Part shown: positions 9,520 to 23,183 of the stretch, one piece after another
Layout of the letters: every line of letters begins with the position of its first letter
Numbering within the stretch: the stretch's first letter is position 1
From: Rhodocyclaceae bacterium
Lineage (GTDB): Bacteria; Pseudomonadota; Gammaproteobacteria; Burkholderiales; Rhodocyclaceae
Reading direction: 5' to 3'
DNA: 64,000 nt
NCBI GenBank assembly: GCA_026415155.1
Contig: JAOAHQ010000067.1
Coordinates: 124,001-188,000 of the forward strand
Made by a program: the position numbers and the translations under genes
Notes under the pieces: model-generated
Databases searched by the model: none
What the model was told of the DNA's origin: nothing
Seen by the model: only the letters and a program-made list of their open reading frames with translations

Positions 9520-9542
9520 GCCGTCCCGCCGGCGCCGACTTT
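9520..9542 (+). repeat. Dispersed 23-bp repeat, copy 3 (22/23, intergenic)
   Basis: Plus-strand copy with A12 changed to G. It begins 13 bp after the hemerythrin stop, in the 42-bp space between convergent genes. No terminator hairpin is seen here. Confidence 0.85.
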
Positions 9543-9549
9543 CGCGAAG

Positions 9550-10716
9550 TCACTTCGGCATCTTGCACTGGCCGACATAGGCATCGGCGTGATCGGTGAA
9601 GATCGTGCCGATCAGCTTATTTGTGATGCGGCCCTTCTCGTCCTGGCGCACGACGCGCAGGTAGTAATCCTGGATCGGATAGTGGTTGGTGTTGAAGCGG
9701 AACTTGCCGCGCACCGATTTGAAATCCGCCTTTTCGAGCGCGCGGCGCACGGCCGCCTTGTCGGCGAGATTGCCTTTGACGAGGCGCACCGCCGAGTCGA
9801 TCAGCATCGCCGCATCATAGCCTTGCGAGGCGTAGAGCGAAGGCAGGCGGCCATATTCCTTCTCGAAGTCGGCGACGAATTTCTTGTTGGCGGGGTTGTC
9901 GAGATCGTGCGCCCACTGGGAGGAATTGAAGGTGCCCAAGAGCGGCGCACCGACGGCCTTGATGGTGTCTTCATCCGCCGAAAAGCCCGAGGTGATGAGC
10001 CGCATGTCTTTCGAAAGCCCCGCGGCGACGAACTGCTTGATGAAGTTGATGCCCATGCCGCCGGGCAGGAAGAAGAACACCGCATCGGGCTTGGCGGCGC
10101 GCAGCTGCGCAAGTTCCGCGGCATAGTCGAGCTGGCCGAGCTTGGTGTAGAGCTCATCGCTCATATTGCCCTTGAAGTAGCGCTTGAAGCCGTTCAAGGC
10201 ATCCTTGCCGGCCGGATAGTTGGGCGCGACACCGATCACGGTCTTGAAGCCCTGGTCGGTCGCCCACTTGCCCATCGCTTCGGCGACGTTGTCGTTTTGC
10301 CAGGAGACGTTGAAGAAGAAGGGGTTGCATTCCTCGCCGGCAAGCTGCGAGGGGCCGGCGTTGGCGGAGATGTAGAAGGTCTGGCTCTCAAAGACCGGCT
10401 TGGCGACGGTGAGCAGGATGTTCGAGAAGACGATGCCGGTCATGAAATCGACCTTGTCCTTCTTGAGGAAGCGCTCGGTCGCCTGCTTGGCGGTGTTCGG
10501 GTCTTGCTTGTCGTCGGCGATGATGATCTCGGCGGGCAGGCCGCCGAGCTTGCCGCCCAAATGCTTCATGGCCAGCTGAAAGCCATCGCGGATATCGACG
10601 CCCAAGCCTGCGGCGGGGCCGGAGAGCGTCGAGAGGAAGCCGACCTTGACGGGTTCGGCGGCCGAGGCAAGGCCCGCCGTGGCGACAAGCAGGGCGGCGA
10701 AGAGGGTTTTTTTCAT
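9550..10716 (-). CDS. ABC transporter substrate-binding protein (LivJ/LivK type)
   Basis: A 388-residue periplasmic binding protein of the type I fold family. The N-terminus is a signal peptide (MKKTLFAALLVATAGLASAAEP), cleaved after the AxA near residue 20. The mature part begins VKVGFLSTLSGPAA, the hallmark of branched-chain amino acid or aromatic-compound binding proteins. I chose ATG 10716; a ribosome site (GGAGGAGA) precedes it. No permease or ATPase gene is adjacent, so it is an orphan whose ligand is unknown. It lies 20 bp downstream of gloB on the same strand. Confidence 0.9.
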   Translation of the reverse strand: MKKTLFAALLVATAGLASAAEPVKVGFLSTLSGPAAGLGVDIRDGFQLAMKHLGGKLGGLPAEIIIADDKQDPNTAKQATERFLKKDKVDFMTGIVFSNILLTVAKPVFESQTFYISANAGPSQLAGEECNPFFFNVSWQNDNVAEAMGKWATDQGFKTVIGVAPNYPAGKDALNGFKRYFKGNMSDELYTKLGQLDYAAELAQLRAAKPDAVFFFLPGGMGINFIKQFVAAGLSKDMRLITSGFSADEDTIKAVGAPLLGTFNSSQWAHDLDNPANKKFVADFEKEYGRLPSLYASQGYDAAMLIDSAVRLVKGNLADKAAVRRALEKADFKSVRGKFRFNTNHYPIQDYYLRVVRQDEKGRITNKLIGTIFTDHADAYVGQCKMPK

Positions 10717-10736
10717 CGGGTCTCCTCCAGAAGGTG

Positions 10737-11507
10737 TCAAAGGCTGTCGCGCCAGCGGCGGATCGCGGCGAAGGTCTCGGCATCGCTTGCCGGCGCGTGG
10801 CCGAGCCAGGCGGTGGCGGCTTCGATCACGGCAGGCGCCTGCCAGCGCAAGAACGGGTTGGTATCGAGCTCTTCGGCGAGCGTCGAGGGCACGCTCGGCA
10901 GGCCGGCCGCGCGCAGCCGGCTGACCTGTTCGCTGCGGGCGGCGATCAGCGCGTTGCAGGGCTCGACCTGCTGGGCAAAGCGCAGGCAGGATTGCGTGTA
11001 TTCGTGGGCGCAGTAGAGCTTCGTGTCGCGCGGCAAGGCCGCGATGCGGGCGAGCGAGGCATGCATTTCTTCCAGCGTGCCTTCGAAGACGCGGCCGCAG
11101 CCGGCGCCGAACAAGACATCGCCGCAGAAGAGCATCCCCGGGCGATAATAGGCGATATGGCCCAAGGTATGCCCCGGCAGATGCAGCACCTCGAAATCCA
11201 GCCCCAGTGCGGCCAGCGTCACGCGTTCGCCGTCCCTGAGCGGATGCGTGACGACGTCCGCGGCTTCGAGCGCCGGCCCATAGACGGGGACGGGATGGCG
11301 GGCGACGAGTTCGGCAATGCCCCCAGTGTGATCGGCATGGCGATGCGTGACGAGGATCGCGACGAGTTGATCCTGCGTCCGGGCGAGGAAGCGTTCGACT
11401 GGCGCCGCCTCGCCTGGATCGACGACGGCGACGCGGCCGATCGGCCCCATGCCGCGGATGGCCCAGATGTAGTTGTCCTCGAATGCCGGGATCGCTTCGA
11501 TGCGCAT
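10737..11507 (-). CDS. gloB: Hydroxyacylglutathione hydrolase (glyoxalase II)
   Basis: A 256-residue metallo-beta-lactamase-fold enzyme that hydrolyses S-lactoylglutathione, the second step of methylglyoxal detoxification. The metal site [10 protein letters not shown] has His55, His57, Asp59 and His60. The second ligand block [12 protein letters not shown] and the [12 protein letters not shown] block are intact. Start at ATG 11507 ([15 protein letters not shown]), which is the family N-terminus. It is divergent from the methyltransferase gene with only 14 bp between start codons, so both promoters must lie within coding DNA. Confidence 0.96.
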   Translation of the reverse strand: MRIEAIPAFEDNYIWAIRGMGPIGRVAVVDPGEAAPVERFLARTQDQLVAILVTHRHADHTGGIAELVARHPVPVYGPALEAADVVTHPLRDGERVTLAALGLDFEVLHLPGHTLGHIAYYRPGMLFCGDVLFGAGCGRVFEGTLEEMHASLARIAALPRDTKLYCAHEYTQSCLRFAQQVEPCNALIAARSEQVSRLRAAGLPSVPSTLAEELDTNPFLRWQAPAVIEAATAWLGHAPASDAETFAAIRRWRDSL

Positions 11508-11521
11508 GGCAGGGCATTGTA

Positions 11522-12256
11522 ATGGCGATCGAGAATTTTGCCGCATGGCTGGAAACGCCGCAGGGGCGCTATGTGCTGGGCTGGGCGCAGGAAAAGACCG
11601 ATCTCCTCGCCGCCGACATCTTCGGTTTCAATGCCGTGCAGCTCGGCCTGCCGCAGATCGATTTTCTTCGCGCCAACCGCATGCCGTTTCGTTTCACCTG
11701 CTGCGAACGCGAGCCTTGCACGGTGCGCAGCGACTTCCATCACCTGCCGTTTGCCACCCACAGCCTCGACCTCGTCGTGCTGCCGCACATCCTCGAATTC
11801 GATGCCCATCCGCACCAGATCCTGCGCGAGGTGGACCGCGTGCTGGTGCCCGAAGGCAGCGTGCTCGTAATCGGCTTCAACCCGTTCAGCCTCTGGGGGC
11901 TGCGGCGCTTCATGGCCGGCCAGCGCGGCGAGCCGCCCTGGCAGGGGCGTTATCTTTCCGTGCCGCGCTTGAAAGACTGGTTTACCTTGCTCGGTTACGA
12001 GACGCGTGCGGGGGCCTTCGGCTGCTACGCGCCGCCCGTGCGGCAGGAAAAGTGGCTGGCGCGTTGCCGCCTGCTCGAACAGGCGGGGGATCGCTGGTGG
12101 CCGTTCATGGGGGCGGTCTATGTCGTGCAGGCGATCAAGCGCCAACACGGTCTGCGCCTCGTCATGCCCAAGTGGCGCGACCGCATGGCGCGCGCCAAGG
12201 CGCTCGCCCTGCTGCCGCAAAAACCTCTAGCCCAGAAACACGAAGAGACGCAATGA
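11522..12256 (+). CDS. SAM-dependent methyltransferase (class I), conserved beside gloB/rnhA
   Basis: A 244-residue protein with a methyltransferase-like core. The central block [42 protein letters not shown] matches the motif IV-VI region of class I enzymes (post-motif VLVPEG). The gene sits between gloB and rnhA in many betaproteobacteria. The N-terminal SAM loop is weak, so its substrate is unknown. Its stop overlaps the rnhA start (ATGA), and rnhA overlaps dnaQ in the same way, giving a three-gene translationally coupled operon. Confidence 0.82.
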   Translation: MAIENFAAWLETPQGRYVLGWAQEKTDLLAADIFGFNAVQLGLPQIDFLRANRMPFRFTCCEREPCTVRSDFHHLPFATHSLDLVVLPHILEFDAHPHQILREVDRVLVPEGSVLVIGFNPFSLWGLRRFMAGQRGEPPWQGRYLSVPRLKDWFTLLGYETRAGAFGCYAPPVRQEKWLARCRLLEQAGDRWWPFMGAVYVVQAIKRQHGLRLVMPKWRDRMARAKALALLPQKPLAQKHEETQ

Positions 12257-12699
12257 ACGAGATCGTCGAGATTTACACCGATGGCGCCTGCAGCGGCAAT
12301 CCCGGCCCCGGCGGCTGGGGGGCGCTCCTGCGCCTCGGCGACAAGGAAAAAGAGCTTTCCGGCTTCGAGCCCGCCACGACCAACAACCGCATGGAGCTCA
12401 TGGCCGTCATCGAGGCCTTGAAGGCGCTCAAGCGGCCGGTCACGGCGCGCGTCTATACCGACTCGCAATACGTGCAAAAAGGCATCAGCGAGTGGATTCA
12501 TGCCTGGAAACGGCGCGGCTGGCAGACCGCCGACCGCCAGCCGGTCAAGAATGCCGATCTCTGGCGGACGCTCGATGAGCTCGCCCGCCAGCATCGCATC
12601 GAATGGCACTGGGTGCGCGGCCATGTCGGGCACGCGGAGAACGAGCGCGTCGATGCGCTCGCGCGCGCGGCGATCGAGCAGGGCAGGCGGCGAGCATGA
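12253..12699 (+). CDS. rnhA: Ribonuclease HI
   Basis: A 148-residue endonuclease that degrades the RNA strand of RNA-DNA hybrids. The catalytic residues Asp10, Glu48, Asp70 and Asp134 fall at the same numbers as in the E. coli enzyme, and His124-type [11 protein letters not shown] is intact. The basic loop (AWKRRGWQ) is present. It overlaps the upstream methyltransferase stop and the downstream dnaQ start by 4 bp each. The adjacency of rnhA and dnaQ is widespread in proteobacteria. Confidence 0.97.
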   Translation: MNEIVEIYTDGACSGNPGPGGWGALLRLGDKEKELSGFEPATTNNRMELMAVIEALKALKRPVTARVYTDSQYVQKGISEWIHAWKRRGWQTADRQPVKNADLWRTLDELARQHRIEWHWVRGHVGHAENERVDALARAAIEQGRRRA

Positions 12700-13403
12700 G
12701 CACTCCGCGCCAAGTGATCCTCGATACCGAGACCACCGGTCTCGAATGGCGGCAGGGCGACCGGCTCATCGAAATCGGTTGCATCGAGCTCGTCAATCGC
12801 CGGCCAAGCGGGCGGCGCTTTCACAAATACCTGAATCCAGAGCGACCGATCGCCCTCGGCGCAAAGGAAGTGCATGGGCTGACCGACGAATTCCTGGCGG
12901 ACAAGCCGAAGTTTGCCGACGTCGTCGATGAGCTCATCGAATTCGTCTCGGGCGCCGAAGTCATCATCCACAACGCCCCCTTCGATGTGGGCTTCCTCGA
13001 TTACGAACTGTCCTTGCTCGAACGCCCGCCGTTCGAGACTTACTGCGAGCGCATCACCGATACGCTCAAGATGGCGCGCGAGCAGCGCCCGGGCAAGAAA
13101 AACAGCCTCGATGCGCTGTGCGCCGAATTCGGCGTCGATAACTCGAACCGGCAGCTCCACGGCGCGCTGCTCGATGCCGAGCTCTTGGCCGAGGTCTATC
13201 TCGCGATGACGCGCGGCCAGGAAAGCCTCATGATGGAGCTCGAGGTGGGCGGCGCCGAGGCGCTGGGCTTCGCGCGCGGCGAGCGGCCGCCGATTCGCGT
13301 GGTCGCGGCGAGCGCCGAGGAGCTCCTCGCTCATGAGCGCGTGCTTACCGAGATCGATCAGGCAAGCGGCGGCAAGACGCTCTGGCGCAGGCTTGCGGCC
13401 TGA
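12696..13403 (+). CDS. dnaQ: DNA polymerase III epsilon subunit (3'-5' proofreading exonuclease)
   Basis: A 235-residue DEDDh exonuclease. ExoI is ILDTETTGL with Asp10 and Glu12; ExoII is [13 protein letters not shown]; and ExoIII is [18 protein letters not shown] with the catalytic His. The C-terminal tail that binds the polymerase alpha subunit is present. It proofreads replication errors as part of the polymerase III core. The start overlaps the rnhA stop (ATGA). The stop abuts a dispersed repeat and the gene is convergent with glgB. Confidence 0.96.
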   Translation: MSTPRQVILDTETTGLEWRQGDRLIEIGCIELVNRRPSGRRFHKYLNPERPIALGAKEVHGLTDEFLADKPKFADVVDELIEFVSGAEVIIHNAPFDVGFLDYELSLLERPPFETYCERITDTLKMAREQRPGKKNSLDALCAEFGVDNSNRQLHGALLDAELLAEVYLAMTRGQESLMMELEVGGAEALGFARGERPPIRVVAASAEELLAHERVLTEIDQASGGKTLWRRLAA

Positions 13404-13425
13404 ACGTCGGCGCTGGCGGGACGGC
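13403..13425 (-). repeat. Dispersed 23-bp repeat, copy 4 (22/23, intergenic)
   Basis: Minus-strand copy that begins at the last base of the dnaQ stop codon and fills nearly all of the 26-bp gap between convergent dnaQ and glgB. Confidence 0.85.
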
Positions 13426-13429
13426 CTGG

Positions 13430-15346
13430 CTAGGCTCCCTCGGGCTCCAGAAAGAGCGCCGCCAAAGGTGGCAGGCGCAGCGCGAGGGAGTAGGGGCGGC
13501 CATGCCAGGGCGTCGCTTCTGCCAAGACGCGCTCGCCATTGCTCACCCCGCTGCCGCCGTAAGCCGGCGCATCGCTGTTGGCTACCTCGCGCCAGTGGCC
13601 GCCTTGCGGCACGCCGATCCGGTAGCCTTCGCGCACCACCGGCGTGCCATTGAGCACGACGAGCATCGTTTCGCCCTGCGGGCCTTTGCGCAGGAAAGAG
13701 AGCACGCTCACGTCGCTGTCGTGGCAGTCGATCCACTCGAAGCCCTCGTGGGTAAAGTCGCGCGCATAAAGCGCCGGGTGCTGGCGGTAGAGGGTATTCA
13801 AGTCGCGCAGCCATCGTTGCGCGCCGGCATGGGGCCAGTATTGCAAGAGATGCCAATCCAGGCTCTTGTCGTGGTTCCACTCGGCCGTCTGGCCGAACTC
13901 AGAGCCCATGAAGAGGAGCTTCTTGCCCGGATGCGCCCACATGTAGCCGAGCAAGAGGCGCAGGTTGGCAAAGCGCTGCCATTCATCGCCCGGCAGTTTG
14001 CCGACCAGCGAGCCTTTGCCATGCACGACCTCGTCGTGCGAGATCGGCAGCATGAAGTTTTCATGAAACGCATACCAGATGCTGAAGGTGATCTGGTCGT
14101 GGTGATATTTGCGATGTACCGGATCGTGCGCGAAGTAGTCGAGCGTGTCGTGCATCCAGCCCATGTTCCACTTCATGCCGAAGCCTAGGCCCCCGAGCCA
14201 GGTCGGGCGCGAGACCATCGGCCAGGCGGTCGATTCCTCGGCGATCGTCTGCACGTCGGGGAAATCGCGATAGACGGCTTCGTTCAATTGGCGCAGGAAA
14301 CGGATCGCGGCGAGGTTCTCGCGGCCGCCGTATTCGTTCGGCACCCACTCGCCTTCCTTCCGCGCATAGTCGAGGTAGAGCATCGAGGCCACCGCATCGA
14401 CGCGCAGGCCATCGACATGGTATTTGTCGAGCCAAAAGAGCGCCGAAGAGAGCAAGAAGGCGCGTACCTCGTGGCGGCCATAGTTGAAGATCTGGCTCGC
14501 CCACTCGGGGTGAAAGCCCTGGCGCGGGTCGGCGTGTTCATAGAGCGCCGTGCCATCGAACCAGGCGAGCCCATGTTCGTCATTGGGGAAATGCGAGGGG
14601 ACCCAGTCGAGGATGACGCCGATGCCCTTCTGGTGCAGATGGTCGACGAGGTACATGAAATCCTGCGGGCTGCCGTAGCGCGCCGTCGGTGCGAAATAAC
14701 CGGTGATCTGATAGCCCCAGGAGCCGTAGAAGGGGTGTTCCATGACCGGCAAGAGCTCGACGTGCGTGAAGCCCATCTCGAGGCAGTAATCGGCGAGCAG
14801 CGGCGCGAGCGCTCGGTAGCCGAGGGGCTGATCCGGGGTTTCCGGTGAGCGGCGCCATGAGCCGAGATGCACCTCATAGACGGACATCGGCGCATCGAGC
14901 GCATTGGCCGCCTTGCGGCGCGCCATCCACTCACCGTCGTTCCAGCGGTAATCGAGGCTGACGATCTGCGAGGCGGTCGCGGGGGGCATTTCGGCGGCGA
15001 AGGCGAACGGGTCGGCCTTGTCGACCTTATAGCCGTGGAAATTCGATTCGATGTGGAACTTGTAGCGCTGGCCGACCGTCGCGCCGGGCACGAAGCCTTC
15101 CCATATCCCTGAGCCGGCGTTGATTTGCCGCAGCCAATGGGAATGCTTGTTCCAGCCGTTGAAGTCGCCCATCACCGAGACGGCATGGGCATTAGGCGCC
15201 CAGACGGCGAAATGGCAGCCGGATACTCCCGCGCGCGTTTCTGGATGGGCGCCCAAGCGCTCGTAGAGCCGCGTGTGAGTGCCTTCGTGGAAGAGGTGCA
15301 GATCCAGGTCGGAAAAGCGGCTGGCGGTGGTATCGATCGACGACAT
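13430..15346 (-). CDS. glgB: 1,4-alpha-glucan branching enzyme
   Basis: A 638-residue GH13 enzyme that makes alpha-1,6 branches in glycogen. It has a CBM48-type N-terminal domain ([21 protein letters not shown]) and the catalytic barrel with [19 protein letters not shown] (nucleophile Asp), AEEST and [12 protein letters not shown]. It lacks the extra 100-residue N1 domain found in E. coli GlgB, so it is the short form. Start at ATG 15346 (MSSIDTTAS) has a ribosome site (CTGGAGTC). No other glg genes are nearby, so glycogen synthesis genes must be elsewhere. Confidence 0.95.
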   Translation of the reverse strand: MSSIDTTASRFSDLDLHLFHEGTHTRLYERLGAHPETRAGVSGCHFAVWAPNAHAVSVMGDFNGWNKHSHWLRQINAGSGIWEGFVPGATVGQRYKFHIESNFHGYKVDKADPFAFAAEMPPATASQIVSLDYRWNDGEWMARRKAANALDAPMSVYEVHLGSWRRSPETPDQPLGYRALAPLLADYCLEMGFTHVELLPVMEHPFYGSWGYQITGYFAPTARYGSPQDFMYLVDHLHQKGIGVILDWVPSHFPNDEHGLAWFDGTALYEHADPRQGFHPEWASQIFNYGRHEVRAFLLSSALFWLDKYHVDGLRVDAVASMLYLDYARKEGEWVPNEYGGRENLAAIRFLRQLNEAVYRDFPDVQTIAEESTAWPMVSRPTWLGGLGFGMKWNMGWMHDTLDYFAHDPVHRKYHHDQITFSIWYAFHENFMLPISHDEVVHGKGSLVGKLPGDEWQRFANLRLLLGYMWAHPGKKLLFMGSEFGQTAEWNHDKSLDWHLLQYWPHAGAQRWLRDLNTLYRQHPALYARDFTHEGFEWIDCHDSDVSVLSFLRKGPQGETMLVVLNGTPVVREGYRIGVPQGGHWREVANSDAPAYGGSGVSNGERVLAEATPWHGRPYSLALRLPPLAALFLEPEGA

Positions 15347-15395
15347 GGAGACTCCAGAAAGACAGGTAACGTGGCCTCCTCGCGGCTTTGAGCCT

Positions 15396-15923
15396 TCAGC
15401 CGACCGCACGCGCCTCGCTGGCGACCATTCTCGTGCCGGTGTCGCGCAGCCGGCCGACGATGGCTTCGAGCAGCAGCAAGAGGAACTTGTTGGCCAGACG
15501 TGGATGCAAGGCAATGATTTCGTTGAGATCCTGGCGAGTGAGGGCGGCAAAGCGCGTTGGTTTGATCGTGGCGCAGGTGGCGAAGCGGTGCTCGCCGTCG
15601 ATCAGCGACATCTCGCCGAGAATGCCGCCCGGGCCGACCAGGCCGAGGCCAACGACGTGCCCGGAGAGATCGGTCTTGCGCACGGCGACCTCGCCGCTTA
15701 ACACGATCAGCATGTGATCACCGGGCTCTCCTTCACGCAGCAAAATGGTGTTGCCCGGGGCGACGAAACACTGCAGATACTGGCACAGCGTGCCGATTTC
15801 CCAGGCGTCGAATTGCTCGAAAAAAATCGAGCGTTGCAGCACCTCGCCGACCTCCGCAGCAAAGTCGATCGCCACGCCGAGATATTCGAGGTCATGGTAG
15901 ATGGCGTGTATGAGGTCGGACAT
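15396..15923 (-). CDS. Cyclic nucleotide-binding domain protein
   Basis: A 175-residue protein consisting mostly of one cNMP-binding (Crp/PKA-type) domain with a phosphate-binding-cassette-like segment GGILGEMSL. It has no DNA-binding helix-turn-helix, so it is not a Crp-like regulator. The start [16 protein letters not shown] at 15923 follows GGGAGGGG. Such stand-alone domains are thought to sense a nucleotide or simply act as protein partners. A second protein of this kind lies at 44095-44463. Function is otherwise unknown. Confidence 0.8.
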   Translation of the reverse strand: MSDLIHAIYHDLEYLGVAIDFAAEVGEVLQRSIFFEQFDAWEIGTLCQYLQCFVAPGNTILLREGEPGDHMLIVLSGEVAVRKTDLSGHVVGLGLVGPGGILGEMSLIDGEHRFATCATIKPTRFAALTRQDLNEIIALHPRLANKFLLLLLEAIVGRLRDTGTRMVASEARAVG

Positions 15924-15985
15924 GGGCCCCTCCCAGGCTCGCGTGTGGTCGCTGCGCATTATGCGCCATTCGCCGATCCATGCCG

Positions 15986-16025
15986 CAAAAAAGAAAGAAG
16001 GGCTTGGAACTTCGCCCAAGCCCTT
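15986..16025 (-). terminator. Rho-independent terminator of tRNA-Val
   Basis: On the minus strand a 10-bp stem (AAGGGCTTGG / CCAAGCCCTT, plus-strand arms 15998-16007 and 16016-16025) is followed by a T-rich run (15986-15997). It directly follows the tRNA-Val gene. Confidence 0.9.
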
Positions 16026-16031
16026 CGCGGT

Positions 16032-16106
16032 TGGTGGGTGGTACTGGGATCGAACCAGTGGCCCCTGCCGTGTGAAGGCAGTGCTCTACCGCTGAGCTAA
16101 CCACCC
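16032..16106 (-). tRNA. tRNA-Val (anticodon CAC)
   Basis: A 75-nt cloverleaf on the minus strand with encoded CCA. The acceptor stem GGGTGGT pairs with ACCACCC; the D arm is AGCTCAGCGGTAGAGC; the anticodon stem CTGCC/GGCAG holds the loop TTCACAC, giving anticodon CAC; and the T arm is CTGGTTCGATCCCAG. It decodes GTG valine codons. Confidence 0.96.
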
Positions 16107-16117
16107 GATCGGCACGG

Positions 16118-16123
16118 ATTATA
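16118..16123 (-). promoter_or_regulatory. Probable -10 box of tRNA-Val
   Basis: A perfect TATAAT reads on the minus strand 12 nt upstream of the tRNA 5' end, in the short gap after the aminotransferase gene. No convincing -35 hexamer is seen at the right distance. Confidence 0.5.
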
Positions 16124-16126
16124 GCC

Positions 16127-17329
16127 TTACTTGATGACGGCGGCGATGGCCTGTGCCACGTAATCGATGTTGCGCGTGTTGAGCGCCGCCACGCAGATGC
16201 GGCCGGTCGAGACGGCGTAGATGCCGTATTCGCTTTTCAGCCGCTCGACTTGCGCGGCGGAAAGCCCGGTGTAAGAGAACATGCCGCGCTGTACGTTGAT
16301 AAAGTCGAAGCCTGTGGCGCCATGGGCGGCGAGTTTTTCGACGAGGCTCATCCGCATCGCGCGGATGCGGTTGCGCATGCCGGAAAGTTCCTCCTCCCAC
16401 ATCTGACGCAGCTCTGGGCTCGCGAGGCAGGCGGCGACGATGGCGCCGCCGTGGGTGGGCGGGTTCGAATAATTGGTGCGGATCACGCGCTTGACTTGCG
16501 AGAGCACGCGCGCCGATTCGTCTGCGCTCGCCGTGACGATCGACAGCGCGCCGACGCGTTCGCCATAGAGCGAGAAGGATTTCGAGAAGGAGCTCGCGAC
16601 GAAGAACTGCAGGCCCGAGGCGGCGAAGAGATGGAGCGCGGCCGCATCCTCCTGGATGCCATCGGCGAAGCCTTGGTAGGCCATGTCGATGAAGGCGACC
16701 AGATCGCGCTCCTTGATCGCCGCGACGATGTCTTTCCACTGGTCGATACTGAGGTCGGCTCCGGTTGGGTTGTGACAGCAGGCGTGCAAGACGACGATCG
16801 AGCGCGGCGGCATCGCGAGTAGGTCGGCCTTCATGCCGGCGAAATTCACGCCGCGCGTCGCCGGATCGTAGTAGCGGTAGTCCTTGACCGGGAAGCCGGC
16901 GGCCTCGAAGAGCGCCCGGTGGTTTTCCCAGCTCGGGTCGGAGATATAGACGGTGGCCGTGGGCAAGAGGCGCTTCAAGTAATCCGCGCCGACCTTGAGC
17001 GCGCCGGTGCCGCCCAGCGTCTGGCAGGTGACGACGCGGCCGGCGGCCAAGAGCGCGGATTCTTTACCGAAGAGCAGCTGCTGGACGGCGCTGTTGTAGG
17101 CGGCCGGGCCTTCGATCGGCTGATAGCCGCGCGGCGGTTGGGCTTCGAGGCGCGCTTTCTCGGCCTGCTTGACGCAGGCGAGCAGCGGAATCTTGCCGTC
17201 ATCCCCGAAATAGACGCCGACGCCGAGGTTGACCTTGTTCGGCTTGGTTTCGGCATTGAAGGCTTCGGTCAGCCCCAGGATCGGATCGCGCGGGGCCATT
17301 TCGACGTGGGCGAACAGGGATGGACTCAT
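16127..17329 (-). CDS. Aspartate/aromatic amino acid aminotransferase
   Basis: A 400-residue PLP enzyme of fold type I, subgroup I-alpha, like E. coli AspC and TyrB. The PLP lysine is Lys250 in [15 protein letters not shown], with HNPTG at 186-190 and AYQGFADG at 217-224. It transfers amino groups between 2-oxoglutarate and aspartate or aromatic amino acids; sequence alone does not separate AspC from TyrB. I chose ATG 17329 ([19 protein letters not shown]). It is divergent from uvrB, and the gap contains a dispersed repeat. Confidence 0.93.
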   Translation of the reverse strand: MSPSLFAHVEMAPRDPILGLTEAFNAETKPNKVNLGVGVYFGDDGKIPLLACVKQAEKARLEAQPPRGYQPIEGPAAYNSAVQQLLFGKESALLAAGRVVTCQTLGGTGALKVGADYLKRLLPTATVYISDPSWENHRALFEAAGFPVKDYRYYDPATRGVNFAGMKADLLAMPPRSIVVLHACCHNPTGADLSIDQWKDIVAAIKERDLVAFIDMAYQGFADGIQEDAAALHLFAASGLQFFVASSFSKSFSLYGERVGALSIVTASADESARVLSQVKRVIRTNYSNPPTHGGAIVAACLASPELRQMWEEELSGMRNRIRAMRMSLVEKLAAHGATGFDFINVQRGMFSYTGLSAAQVERLKSEYGIYAVSTGRICVAALNTRNIDYVAQAIAAVIK

Positions 17330-17385
17330 TTGACAAGGCTCCGGAAAAGGGGGAAGGGAACAAACGCGCAATAATACCGGATCGT

Positions 17386-17408
17386 GCCGTCCCGCCAGCG
17401 CCGACTTG
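17386..17408 (+). repeat. Dispersed 23-bp repeat, copy 5 (22/23, intergenic)
   Basis: Plus-strand copy, last base G in place of T, 25 bp upstream of the uvrB start in the divergent gap. It may overlap the uvrB promoter or leader. Confidence 0.85.
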
Positions 17409-17433
17409 GGCGCCTCGTCGCGGGGGTGTTTCA

Positions 17434-19494
<2,061 letters not shown>

Positions 19495-19869
19495 CTATTT
19501 GCGTTTCTGCTTCTTTTCGAGCGCCGCGGCGGCCTGTTTCTTGGTCTTTGGCGCAGCGGCCTTGCGGCGTGCAGGGCGCTTGGGTGCGGCTTCGCCTTCA
19601 GGCTTTGGCCGCCAGAGGACGAGGATGTTGCCGATGCTCTGCACCGGCGCGCAGCCGAGCTCGGCGCAGATTTCGGCCATCAGCGCGGCGCGCTCGTCGC
19701 GCTCGATGCCGTGCAGTTTCACCTTGATGAGCTCATGGGCCTTGAGGGAGACGTCGATTTCCTTGAGCACGGCGGCCGTGAGGCCCTTGCCGGCGATGGC
19801 GACGGTGGGGGAGAGGTGATGCGCGGCGGCGCGCAAGGCGCGGCGCTGGCTGGGGGATAATTCGATCAT
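19495..19869 (-). CDS. yhbY: YhbY-family RNA-binding protein
   Basis: A 124-residue protein with a CRM (CRS1-YhbY) domain at about residues 1-95, including the GKGGLT-like loop seen here as AGKGLTAAVLKEID. The family binds RNA and takes part in large ribosomal subunit assembly. A Lys/Ala-rich tail follows (about 95-124). It is divergent from rlmE with 13 bp between starts and its stop is adjacent to the uvrB stop. The yhbY / rlmE-ftsH arrangement is conserved in beta- and gammaproteobacteria. Confidence 0.93.
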   Translation of the reverse strand: MIELSPSQRRALRAAAHHLSPTVAIAGKGLTAAVLKEIDVSLKAHELIKVKLHGIERDERAALMAEICAELGCAPVQSIGNILVLWRPKPEGEAAPKRPARRKAAAPKTKKQAAAALEKKQKRK

Positions 19870-19882
19870 TGGCGGATTTTAG

Positions 19883-20527
19883 ATGAGTTGGACGACCAAG
19901 CAGAAAAAGAAGAGCCAGGCCTGGCTGCGCGAGCACATCCACGATCCCTATGTGCAACGGGCGCAAAAGGAGGGCTGGCGCTCGCGCGCCGTCTTCAAGT
20001 TGAAGGAGATCGACGAAAAGGACAAGCTCCTCAAGCCTGGGATGACGGTCGTCGATCTGGGGGCGGCGCCAGGCAGCTGGTGTCAGTATGCCATCAAGCG
20101 CATCCAGCCCGGCGGGCGGCTCATCGCGCTCGACCTGCTCGATTTCGCGCCGATTCCCGGCGTCGAATTCATCCAGGGCGATTTCCGCGACGAAGCGGTG
20201 TTCGAGCGGCTCAAATCGGCGCTGGCGGGACGGCCCGTCGACCTTGTGTTGTCTGACATGGCCCCCAATTTGACCGGTATCGCGGCGACCGACAGCGCCC
20301 AGGTGCTCGCCTTGGCTGAACTCACGCTCGAGTTCGCGCGTCAAAACTTGAAGCCGGGCGGCGATCTGCTCGTCAAGGTGTTCCAGGGGGCGGGCTTCAT
20401 GGAGTTCAGAAAAGCGCTGCAAGCGGCCTTCGGGCACCTGGCGACGCGAAAGCCGGCCGCCTCGCGCGACAGAAGCGCCGAGCTCTATCTGCTGGCCCGG
20501 AAAAAACGCGCGATTGACATACAATGA
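19883..20527 (+). CDS. rlmE: 23S rRNA 2'-O-methyltransferase (U2552)
   Basis: A 214-residue FtsJ/RlmE methyltransferase for the ribosomal A loop. The KDKE catalytic set is recognisable: Lys39 (VFKLKE), Asp in LSDMAPN, Lys in LLVKVFQG and Glu in SAELYLL. Motif I is [12 protein letters not shown]. It is followed by ftsH in the usual order, 42 bp downstream. A near-copy of the dispersed repeat lies in the middle of the gene and encodes SALAGRP, which is a surface loop between strands in this fold. Confidence 0.97.
   Translation: MSWTTKQKKKSQAWLREHIHDPYVQRAQKEGWRSRAVFKLKEIDEKDKLLKPGMTVVDLGAAPGSWCQYAIKRIQPGGRLIALDLLDFAPIPGVEFIQGDFRDEAVFERLKSALAGRPVDLVLSDMAPNLTGIAATDSAQVLALAELTLEFARQNLKPGGDLLVKVFQGAGFMEFRKALQAAFGHLATRKPAASRDRSAELYLLARKKRAIDIQ
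20213..20234 (-). repeat. Dispersed repeat, copy 6 (one deletion, inside rlmE)
   Basis: Minus-strand copy with 19 perfect core bases and one base missing near the T-rich end. It is antisense to rlmE, and the same deletion variant recurs at 51309-51330. Confidence 0.65.
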
Positions 20528-20569
20528 GGCATTGGGAAACAACCCGACGCAACATACGAGAGGCTCGCC

Positions 20570-22451
<1,882 letters not shown>

Positions 22452-22453
<2 letters not shown>

Positions 22454-22474
22454 AGTCGGCGCCGGACAGACGGC
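22452..22474 (-). repeat. Dispersed 23-bp repeat, copy 7 (18/23, intergenic)
   Basis: The most diverged copy accepted. It starts at the ftsH stop codon and lies between ftsH and the convergent toxin gene. Changes cluster at positions 7-9. Confidence 0.55.
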
Positions 22475-22486
22475 CGGCGGGATTTT

Positions 22487-22885
22487 TCACCAGAGCGTCT
22501 TGAGGCCGGCGGCTGTGTAAGCCGGCAGTGCCGCGTCCTTGGAGATGAGGACGAGCTGCCGCGCGATGGCCTGCCAGGCCAGCAGCCGGTCGAAAGGGTC
22601 GCAGTGCGGCAGGCGGGGGAGCTGATGGAAACTCGCGCACTCTTCCGCTTCCGGCGCGATCAGGCTGAGTCCCATCTCGCGGGCGACGCTCACCAGGCTT
22701 TCCGGCGTGCAGCCTTCGAGCTCGAGTTTGCCCAGCGCGAACTTGAGCGAGATTTCCCAGAAGGTGACGGAGGAGAGGTAAAGGGTGTTGCGGGCATCCG
22801 CAATCGTCGTCCTGGCTTTGCGGCTGAGCTTTTCCGGGGCGAACACCGCCCAGAGGAAGGCATGCGTATCGAGGAGATAGTTCAT
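22487..22885 (-). CDS. PIN-domain toxin (VapC-like)
   Basis: A 132-residue ribonuclease toxin. The PIN acidic residues are visible in LLDTHAFLW (Asp6), the Glu of TFWEISLK and the Asp pair of CDPFDRLLAWQA. This subfamily (often annotated YjhX/DUF-type 'PIN in TA with Phd') is usually paired with a Phd/YefM antitoxin, as here. The toxin start overlaps the antitoxin stop by 4 bp, so they form one operon. The module is inserted, convergent, after ftsH where folP is normally found. Confidence 0.88.
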   Translation of the reverse strand: MNYLLDTHAFLWAVFAPEKLSRKARTTIADARNTLYLSSVTFWEISLKFALGKLELEGCTPESLVSVAREMGLSLIAPEAEECASFHQLPRLPHCDPFDRLLAWQAIARQLVLISKDAALPAYTAAGLKTLW

Positions 22886-23124
22886 GCCGACAGGAAAGCT
22901 TCGTCGTCCAGCTTGAAGTCTTCCTTCGTGGCGAAGCGCGCCCGCCCTTTGAGCAATCCCAGCGGGCGCTTGCCGGCCCGGGCGGCATACTGGGCATAGG
23001 GCACCAGCACGGCGACGCGCTCCTTTTTGCGGCCATAACAGAGGACGATCGATTCGCCCGCCTCGACGGCAGCGAGCAGATCAGAGAGTTGGGCCTTGAA
23101 TTCGCCGATGGTCAGGGTGCGCAT
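22882..23124 (-). CDS. Phd/YefM-family antitoxin
   Basis: An 80-residue antitoxin. The N-terminal TIGEFKAQLSDLLAAVEAGESIVLCYGRKKERVAVLVPY is the classic Phd DNA-binding fold, and the acidic C-terminus (TKEDFKLDDEAFLSA) should wrap the toxin. I chose ATG 23124 (MRTLTIGEF). It precedes and overlaps the toxin gene. A palindrome with an overlapping -35 hexamer lies 46-58 bp upstream and is the likely autoregulatory operator. Confidence 0.88.
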   Translation of the reverse strand: MRTLTIGEFKAQLSDLLAAVEAGESIVLCYGRKKERVAVLVPYAQYAARAGKRPLGLLKGRARFATKEDFKLDDEAFLSA

Positions 23125-23154
23125 GGCAATCTCTGCAAGCAGACGTCGAGGGCA

Positions 23155-23183
23155 TTGTCGTTTCCAGCGTGACAAGTTGTCAA
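23155..23183 (-). promoter_or_regulatory. Candidate promoter and operator of the Phd/PIN module
   Basis: A perfect palindrome TGACAA-G-TTGTCA lies at 23170-23182. On the minus strand it overlaps a consensus -35 TTGACA (23183-23178); a weak -10 (GACAAT) follows after 18 nt. This is the layout expected of an autorepressed toxin-antitoxin promoter. It also covers the stop codon of the upstream gene. Confidence 0.55.
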